The notes beneath the pieces were generated by a model. It saw only the letters and a list, made by a program, of their open reading frames with translations. It did not search any database and was not told the origin of the DNA. From Geodermatophilus pulveris (GTDB lineage: Bacteria; Actinomycetota; Actinomycetes; Mycobacteriales; Geodermatophilaceae), in contig NZ_FZOO01000003.1 in assembly GCF_900188375.1 (NCBI RefSeq), forward strand, positions 310,001-374,000: a stretch of 64,000 nt of DNA. Reading direction: 5' to 3'. Made by a program: the position numbers and the translations under genes. This document shows, piece after piece, positions 58,188 to 64,000 of this stretch. Numbering within the stretch: position 1 is the stretch's first letter; each line of letters starts with the position of its first letter.

Positions 58188-59843
58188 GTGCTGGCCCTCA
58201 CCCCCAGGCCGCTGCAGTGGGCGGGGGAACGCGCGCTCTTCGCCGAGCTGGCCCGCTGGGACACCGGGGGTGCGGTCCGCGGCGCGGTGGTCGCCTCGCT
58301 CCCCGTCGTCGACGGGCCGGTCGGCCGCCGGCTCGCCGACGCGGTGCTGTTCGTGCCGGAGGGGCTGGCGCTGGTCCGCGTCGCCGAGGTCCCCCGCCAG
58401 CACGGCGTGGTCACCGCGCTGCCCGAGGGCTCGTGGACCATCGGCCCCGAGGCCGGCCGGCCCGGTGAGGTGCTGCAGCTGGCCGGTGGCGGGTCCACGC
58501 CGCTGGACGGGCTGATGCGCGCCGGCATGGACACCGCGGTGCGGCTGCGCCGCGCCGGCCTGGAACCCGGCCGGATCGCCCGGCTCACCGTGCTCGTCGG
58601 CGACCTCGCGGGGCTGGTGCCGGCGGACGGCGACCTGGGCGAGGGCGACCAGGTCGCGCTGCTCGAGCCCCGCTCGCTGCTGCTGGGCATCGCCCGCGCG
58701 TCCCGGTACGCCGGCGTCGCCAACCCCCGGCTGTGGACGACGGCCGACGTGCGGGCCGCGCTGGAGGCCCTGGAGCTCGACGGCCGCACGCCGACGACGC
58801 AGGAGCTCAACGGCGAGGGCTTCCCCTACTCGCCCTACGTGCTGCGCACCCCCGAGCTGCTCGCCCCCGCCGCGATGGCGGCCGCCGTCCAGACCGCCGT
58901 CCCGCAGGCCCCGCCGCCGAGCCCCCCGGCCCCGCGCGCCGTCCCGCCGCAGCCGGCGGCGCCCGCCGCCGGCCCGCACCCCACCCTGGTCGGCCCCACG
59001 CCCGGCGTGCGCGAGGAGGGGACCGGCGGTCTCGGCGGGCTGTTCCCCGACGACGACCCCGCGCCGACCCCGACCCCGACCCCGACCCCGGCGCCGGCAC
59101 CGGCGCCCGCGCCGCGCGGCCCGGAGCAGGCCGCCGTCGCGCCCTCACCGGCCCCGCGCCCGGCCCGGCCCGCGGGCGTCCCGCTGGTGGGCCCGCGCCG
59201 CCGGGAGCGCCCGGCCGCGCGGACCGCGCTGCTGGTGGCCGCGGTCCTGCTGCTCGTCGTCGTCCTCGGCGTCGGGCTCACCACGGTGCTCGGCGGGGTC
59301 GACGACGCCCCCGCCCCCGCCGCCGCGCCCTCGGCCGCCGGGCAGGCCGCCGCTCCCGCCGCCGGGCCGGAGCCGGGCGACCGCGAGACCGTCGACGGGC
59401 GCACCTTCGTCCTGCAGCGGGTGCAGACCGACCCCACCTGCACCGGCAACGCCTACGGCGCGGTGGCCGAGTTCTTCGCCCGCACCGACTGCGCCGGCCT
59501 GGCCCGGGCGCTGTACTCCACCGACGTCGACGGGCGCCCGGTCGTCGTGTCCGTGTCGGTGGCCGACATGGGCGGCGCCGAGGGCGCGCGGGCGCTGCGC
59601 GAGCTGGCCGACCGGGACGGCAGCGGCAACGTCAGCGACCTGCTGCGCGAGGGCGTCCGCTACCCGGCGGGACCGGAGGAGCTCTCCGACGCCCAGTACG
59701 CCAGCGCGGTCGCCGGCGGCGCGGTGACCATCGTGGAGTCCGCCTGGGCCGGGCGGGGCCCCGGCGGGTCGGCCGCCGACCTCGACGTCGTCGCCTCGAC
59801 CGCGCTGGTGCTGCCCATGCCGCAGCCCACCCCCACCACCTGA
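58188..59843 (+). CDS. Single-pass protein with cytoplasmic globular domain and outer domain
   Basis: The protein has 551 residues. A cytoplasmic domain (1-215) begins LTPRPLQWAGERALFAELAR, reminiscent of nuclease-related/NERD-like leads but lacking clear catalytic residues. A Pro/Ala-rich linker includes a perfect hexanucleotide run (ACCCCG) at 59066-59090 coding PTPTPTP. One membrane helix (ARTALLVAAVLLLVVVLGVG) and an outer roughly 160-residue domain (VQTDPTCTGNAYGAVAEFFA, with two Cys) follow. GTG at 58188. No known family assigned. Confidence 0.72.
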   Translation: MLALTPRPLQWAGERALFAELARWDTGGAVRGAVVASLPVVDGPVGRRLADAVLFVPEGLALVRVAEVPRQHGVVTALPEGSWTIGPEAGRPGEVLQLAGGGSTPLDGLMRAGMDTAVRLRRAGLEPGRIARLTVLVGDLAGLVPADGDLGEGDQVALLEPRSLLLGIARASRYAGVANPRLWTTADVRAALEALELDGRTPTTQELNGEGFPYSPYVLRTPELLAPAAMAAAVQTAVPQAPPPSPPAPRAVPPQPAAPAAGPHPTLVGPTPGVREEGTGGLGGLFPDDDPAPTPTPTPTPAPAPAPAPRGPEQAAVAPSPAPRPARPAGVPLVGPRRRERPAARTALLVAAVLLLVVVLGVGLTTVLGGVDDAPAPAAAPSAAGQAAAPAAGPEPGDRETVDGRTFVLQRVQTDPTCTGNAYGAVAEFFARTDCAGLARALYSTDVDGRPVVVSVSVADMGGAEGARALRELADRDGSGNVSDLLREGVRYPAGPEELSDAQYASAVAGGAVTIVESAWAGRGPGGSAADLDVVASTALVLPMPQPTPTT

Positions 59844-59909
59844 AGCCCAGGCATTGGAGGCAATGCACACCTCCGGTGCCCGCAGAACGCATGCATCGGT
59901 TCCTATGCC

Positions 59910-60503
59910 TCAGGCGGTGGCGGCGGCCTCGGCCATCGCGGCCAGCAGCGCGGCCGTCGTCCGGCGGGGCAGCCGGCCGGCGGAGTGCGGCGTGGAGTTG
60001 ACCAGCCCGAAGACGGCGTGCGCGCGGGCCCGGTTGGTGGCGGCGTCGGCCTCCGGGTGCAGCCGGCCCAGCACCTCGACCCACACCTCGACGTAGCGGC
60101 GCTGCAGCCGGCGGACCTGGGCGGCGTCGTCGGCGGCCAGCGAGCCGAGGTCGCGGTCGTGCACGGTGATCAGCGCGGGGTTGTCCAGCGCGAAGTCGAC
60201 CTGGAAGGCGACCAGCGTGCGCAGCTGCGCCAGCGGGTCGTCGCCGGCGGCCGCCACGCGGGCGGTGCCGCCCTCCAGCAGCCGCTCGCTGATCCGCAGC
60301 AGCATCTCGGCGAGCATCGCGTCCTTGCTGGCGAAGTGCCGGTAGATCGCCGGCCCGGTCACCCCCACGGCCGCGCCCACGTCGTCCACGCCGACGGCCC
60401 GCGCCCCGCGCTCGGCGAACAGCTGCGCGGCCGCCCGGAGGATCTGCTCCCTGCGCGACGGCCGCGCCGCGTCCGCGTGCAGCGCGGTGTTGGCGTCCGT
60501 CAC
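59910..60503 (-). CDS. TetR-family regulator of the acyl-CoA carboxylase genes
   Basis: The protein has 197 residues. HTH: RREQILRAAAQLFAERGARA, VGVDDVGAAVGVTGPAIYRH, FASKDAMLAEML. The C-terminal domain carries AVFGLVNSTPHSAGRLPRRT typical of the TetR_C group next to fatty-acyl genes. The GTG at 60503 lies in the same divergent region as the accD1-like start, with a paired 9-bp inverted repeat between them. Likely a repressor that senses an acyl-CoA. Confidence 0.9.
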   Translation of the reverse strand: MTDANTALHADAARPSRREQILRAAAQLFAERGARAVGVDDVGAAVGVTGPAIYRHFASKDAMLAEMLLRISERLLEGGTARVAAAGDDPLAQLRTLVAFQVDFALDNPALITVHDRDLGSLAADDAAQVRRLQRRYVEVWVEVLGRLHPEADAATNRARAHAVFGLVNSTPHSAGRLPRRTTAALLAAMAEAAATA

Positions 60504-60509
60504 GCGCTG

Positions 60510-60552
60510 ATGTTAACGCCCGTTGACCCGCCCTGTGAACCACCGTTAACAT
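60510..60552. promoter_or_regulatory. TetR operator and leaderless promoter
   Basis: ATGTTAACG (60510-60518) and CGTTAACAT (60544-60552) form an inverted repeat 25 bp apart. TTGACC (60523-60528) and TAACAT (60547-60552), 18 bp apart, look like a -35/-10 pair placing the transcript start at or next to the GTG at 60560, i.e. a leaderless mRNA. The right half-site overlaps the -10 element. Confidence 0.65.
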
Positions 60553-60559
60553 CGCGGCC

Positions 60560-62173
60560 GTGGACGCTCCCGTGCTGGCCGGCAGGCCGGCCACCGACGC
60601 CGGCGCCGGCGCCCGCCACGCCGGGGCGCACGCCGCCCTCGTCGCCGACCTGGCCGCCCAGCTGCGCCGGGTGGCCGACGGCGGCGGCGCGCGGGCCCGC
60701 GAGCGGCACGTGGCCCGCGGCAAGCTGCTGCCGCGCGAGCGGGTCGACGCGCTGCTCGACCCCGGCAGCCCCTTCCTCGAGCTCTCCCCGCTGGCCGCGC
60801 ACGGGATGTACGACGACGAGGCGCCGGCGGCCGGGATCATCACCGGCATCGGCCGCGTGGCCGGCCGCGAGTGCGTCGTCGTCGCCAACGACGCCACCGT
60901 CAAGGGCGGCACCTACTACCCGATGACGGTGAAGAAGCACCTGCGCGCCCAGGAGGTCGCGCTGCACAACCAGCTGCCTTGTGTCTACCTGGTCGACTCC
61001 GGCGGCGCGTTCCTGCCCATGCAGGACGAGGTGTTCCCCGACCGCGAGCACTTCGGCCGGATCTTCTTCAACCAGGCCACCATGTCCCGGGCCGGCATCG
61101 CGCAGATCGCCGCCGTCCTCGGCTCGTGCACCGCCGGCGGCGCCTACGTGCCGGCGATGAGCGACGAGGCGGTCATCGTCCGCGAGCAGGGCACGATCTT
61201 CCTCGGCGGCCCTCCGCTGGTGAAGGCGGCGACCGGCGAGGTGGTCACCGCCGAGGAGCTCGGCGGCGGGGACCTGCACAGCCGGGTCAGCGGGGTCACC
61301 GACCACCTGGCCGAGGACGACGCGCACGCCCTGCAGCTGGTCCGCCAGATCGTCGGCACCCTCGGCCCGCGCAGCCCGCGGCCGTGGGACGTCGAGCCGG
61401 TCGAGGAGCCGCGGCACGACCCGGCCTCGGTCTACGAGGTCGTCCCCCCGGACCCGCGCACGCCCTACGACGTCCGCGAGGTGGTCGCCCGGCTGGTCGA
61501 CGGCAGCCGGTTCGCCGAGTTCAAGCCGCTGTACGGGCAGACCCTGGTCACCGGCTTCGCCCGGCTGCACGGCCACCCGGTCGGCATCGTCGCCAACAAC
61601 GGCGTGCTGTTCGCCGAGTCCGCGCTCAAGGGCGCGCACTTCATCGAGCTGTGCGACCGGCGCGGCATCCCGCTGCTGTTCCTGCAGAACATCTCCGGCT
61701 TCATGGTCGGCCGCGACTACGAGGCCGGCGGCATCGCCAAGCACGGCGCCAAGATGGTCACCGCCGTCGCCTGCGCCCGGGTGCCCAAGCTGACCGTCGT
61801 GATCGGCGGCTCCTTCGGCGCCGGCAACTACTCGATGTGCGGCCGGGCGTACTCGCCCCGCTTCCTGTTCACCTGGCCCAACGCGCGCATCTCGGTGATG
61901 GGCGGCGAGCAGGCGGCCTCGGTGCTCGCCCAGGTGCGCCGCGACGGGCTGGAGGCCCGCGGCGAGGAGTGGCCGGCCGAGGAGGAGGAGGCGTTCAAGG
62001 CGCCGATCCGCGACCGGTACGAGCACCAGGGCCACCCCTACTACGCCACCGCCCGGCTGTGGGACGACGGCGTCATCGACCCCGCGCAGACCCGCACCGT
62101 GCTCGGCCTGGCCCTGTCCGCCTGCGCCAACGCGCCCCTGGAGGAGGTCGGCTATGGCGTCTTCCGGATGTGA
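60560..62173 (+). CDS. accD1: Acyl-CoA carboxylase carboxyltransferase (methylcrotonyl-CoA carboxylase beta-like)
   Basis: The protein has 537 residues with two crotonase-like halves. N-half: [60 protein letters not shown], and [20 protein letters not shown] (oxyanion Gly-Gly). C-half: [40 protein letters not shown], and [20 protein letters not shown]. The NISGFMVG and AGNYSMCGR blocks point to 3-methylcrotonyl-CoA carboxylase (leucine breakdown) more than propionyl-CoA. The GTG at 60560 is probably leaderless. The alpha subunit lies 0.8 kb downstream, after a ferritin and a small gene. Confidence 0.93.
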   Translation: MDAPVLAGRPATDAGAGARHAGAHAALVADLAAQLRRVADGGGARARERHVARGKLLPRERVDALLDPGSPFLELSPLAAHGMYDDEAPAAGIITGIGRVAGRECVVVANDATVKGGTYYPMTVKKHLRAQEVALHNQLPCVYLVDSGGAFLPMQDEVFPDREHFGRIFFNQATMSRAGIAQIAAVLGSCTAGGAYVPAMSDEAVIVREQGTIFLGGPPLVKAATGEVVTAEELGGGDLHSRVSGVTDHLAEDDAHALQLVRQIVGTLGPRSPRPWDVEPVEEPRHDPASVYEVVPPDPRTPYDVREVVARLVDGSRFAEFKPLYGQTLVTGFARLHGHPVGIVANNGVLFAESALKGAHFIELCDRRGIPLLFLQNISGFMVGRDYEAGGIAKHGAKMVTAVACARVPKLTVVIGGSFGAGNYSMCGRAYSPRFLFTWPNARISVMGGEQAASVLAQVRRDGLEARGEEWPAEEEEAFKAPIRDRYEHQGHPYYATARLWDDGVIDPAQTRTVLGLALSACANAPLEEVGYGVFRM

Positions 62174-62177
62174 GGGC

Positions 62178-62702
62178 TCAGGCCCCGGCGACCGGCGGGG
62201 CGGTCGGGTCGGCGGCCTCCGCGGTGACCTCGCGGAGCACGTAGTCCTCGATCGTCTCCAGGTCGTGGGTGGAGCGCTTCACGATGGTGAGCAGGTCGCT
62301 CATCTTGCTGACCTCCTCGATCTGCTCCTTGATGAACCACTGCATGAACTGGTCGGAGGCGAAGTCGTTCTCCCGCCGGGCGACGCCGATGAGCGCGTTG
62401 ATCTGCTCGGTGACCCGCTTCTCCTGCTCCAGGGCGAGGGCGACCGGGGCCACGACGTCGGCGAACTCGTTGACCGGGGCGGGGATGCCGGGGATGCGCA
62501 CCGGCGCGTCGGAGTCCAGCAGGTAGCGGACCATCATCATGGCGTGCTCGCGCTCCTCCATCGCCTGGTCGAAGAAGAGCTGCGCCGTCCGGGGCATGGT
62601 CAGCTCGTCGAAGTAGACGGCGCACGCCACGTACTGCTGGTGGGCGGCGAACTCGTGACCGACCTGCGTGTTCAGCAGCTCGACGAAGGCGGGGGCGGCC
62701 AT
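62178..62702 (-). CDS. bfrB: Ferritin (iron storage)
   Basis: The protein has 174 residues with a four-helix ferritin fold: LLNTQVGHEFAAHQQYVACA, AMEEREHAMMMVRYLLD with the ferroxidase Glu/His, ALEQEKRVTEQINALIGVAR, and FMQWFIKEQIEEVSKMSDLL. No heme-binding Met of bacterioferritin is evident; it resembles M. tuberculosis BfrB. The ATG at 62702 follows a weak GGGAG; 73 bp upstream lies a DtxR/IdeR-like iron box. It sits on the opposite strand between the two carboxylase genes. Confidence 0.93.
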   Translation of the reverse strand: MAAPAFVELLNTQVGHEFAAHQQYVACAVYFDELTMPRTAQLFFDQAMEEREHAMMMVRYLLDSDAPVRIPGIPAPVNEFADVVAPVALALEQEKRVTEQINALIGVARRENDFASDQFMQWFIKEQIEEVSKMSDLLTIVKRSTHDLETIEDYVLREVTAEAADPTAPPVAGA

Positions 62703-62774
62703 GGGGTCTCCCGGGGTGAGGTGGCGTGGATGGCACGGTATCCGCTGACCGGCCGGTGCCTGTCGACCGGCGGA

Positions 62775-62793
62775 ACAGGCGAGGCTAACCTCA
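62775..62793. promoter_or_regulatory. DtxR/IdeR-like iron box
   Basis: ACAGGCGAGGCTAACCTCA matches the 19-bp consensus TTAGGTTAGGCTAACCTAA at 14 positions, including the whole AGGCTAACCT core. It lies between the divergent ferritin and the 49-residue gene. In M. tuberculosis, IdeR bound upstream activates bfrB. Confidence 0.65.
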
Positions 62794-62797
62794 CCCG

Positions 62798-62947
62798 GTG
62801 GGGAAGCGCGGGCGGATGCCCAAGTCGGAGTGCTGCCAGGACAAGCCGCGCTGCAAACGCTGCCCCCTGCGGGCCCTCGCCGAGGGGACGCTCCCGCCGG
62901 GCTACACGGTCAAGAAGCGCCGCCTGGTCAAGGTCGGCAAGGCCTGA
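62798..62947 (+). CDS. Small Cys/Lys-rich protein, possible zinc knuckle
   Basis: The protein has 49 residues. MPKSECCQDKPRCKRCPLRA has four Cys in a C-C-x5-C-x2-C pattern, then a basic tail YTVKKRRLVKVGKA. The GTG at 62798 lies seven bases after a -10-like TAACCT (62786-62791) that is part of the iron box, so the mRNA is probably leaderless and iron-linked. A conserved actinobacterial short protein of unknown function; it ends 43 bp before the carboxylase alpha gene and may be co-transcribed with it. Confidence 0.65.
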   Translation: MGKRGRMPKSECCQDKPRCKRCPLRALAEGTLPPGYTVKKRRLVKVGKA

Positions 62948-62990
62948 CCCATCCGGCTCCCGGCGCGTCCCGGCCGGGGGGTGCTGAGCG

Positions 62991-64000
<1,010 letters not shown>

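Noticed and set aside
59066-59090. ACCCCG tandem run as a regulatory repeat
   Set aside because: It lies in frame in a Pro-Thr linker of a coding gene and is a common composition effect.

Overview
The window is 64 kb of very GC-rich DNA with mostly GTG/ATG starts, strong G/C third-position codon bias, many 4-base start/stop overlaps, and typical actinobacterial families: PucR, SARP-LuxR, SpoIIE phosphatase, PknB-like kinase with FHA partner, DUF4397, DUF6394, Orn and an AccA1/AccD1-type carboxylase. I infer a high-GC Actinomycetota chromosome, most likely Geodermatophilaceae (Blastococcus/Geodermatophilus/Modestobacter type). That placement rests on general likeness, not on a search.

Layout. 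1-2.1 kb: ArsR-type regulator divergent from a copper-storage-like four-helix Cys protein, then a PHP-domain protein. 2.2-5.1 kb: heme oxygenase plus a bacteriophytochrome whose output is a PP2C/SpoIIE phosphatase. 5.2-11.8 kb: amino-acid catabolism. A PucR regulator is divergent from proline dehydrogenase and P5C dehydrogenase, and an Lrp regulator is divergent from an arginine-dihydrolase/DDAH-like enzyme and ornithine aminotransferase. Arginine, ornithine and proline can all feed P5C and then glutamate. 12-17.4 kb: an envelope signalling block of pseudo-protease with zinc ribbon, Ser/Thr kinase, FHA/winged-helix protein, and an active-looking trypsin-like protease that also ends in a ribbon-like tail. 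17.5-33.4 kb: accessory genes, including a small secreted protein, methyltransferase, DUF4397, MFS, two ABC exporters, TetR, DUF6394 plus K+ channel, AraC/VOC, PAP2 and AKR.

34.0-43.3 kb is an integrated island. The 3' part of tRNA-Lys(CTT) is duplicated as a 39-bp perfect direct repeat (34020-34058 and 43248-43286). Between the copies lie a broken tyrosine integrase fused to IS630 debris, a GH31 glycosidase, a TPR regulator-like protein divergent from an alpha/beta hydrolase, and a vapB with a wrecked vapC. Base composition there is visibly less GC-extreme.

43.5-64 kb returns to the backbone: L,D-transpeptidase lipoprotein, a beta-propeller/MoaD pair, RF3, a 1207-residue SARP-ATPase-LuxR regulator coupled to two berberine-bridge-type flavoenzymes, tRNA-His, oligoribonuclease, two uncharacterised membrane proteins, and a TetR-controlled methylcrotonyl-CoA-carboxylase-like pair. 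That pair is split by a ferritin with a DtxR/IdeR-like iron box and a 49-residue Cys-rich protein.

Four otherwise intact genes (pucR, a small secreted protein, a SnoaL-like protein, PAP2) each lack one base in a short G/C run. This points to sequence-indel errors or to a real decay/phase mechanism and should be resolved before those genes are called dead.
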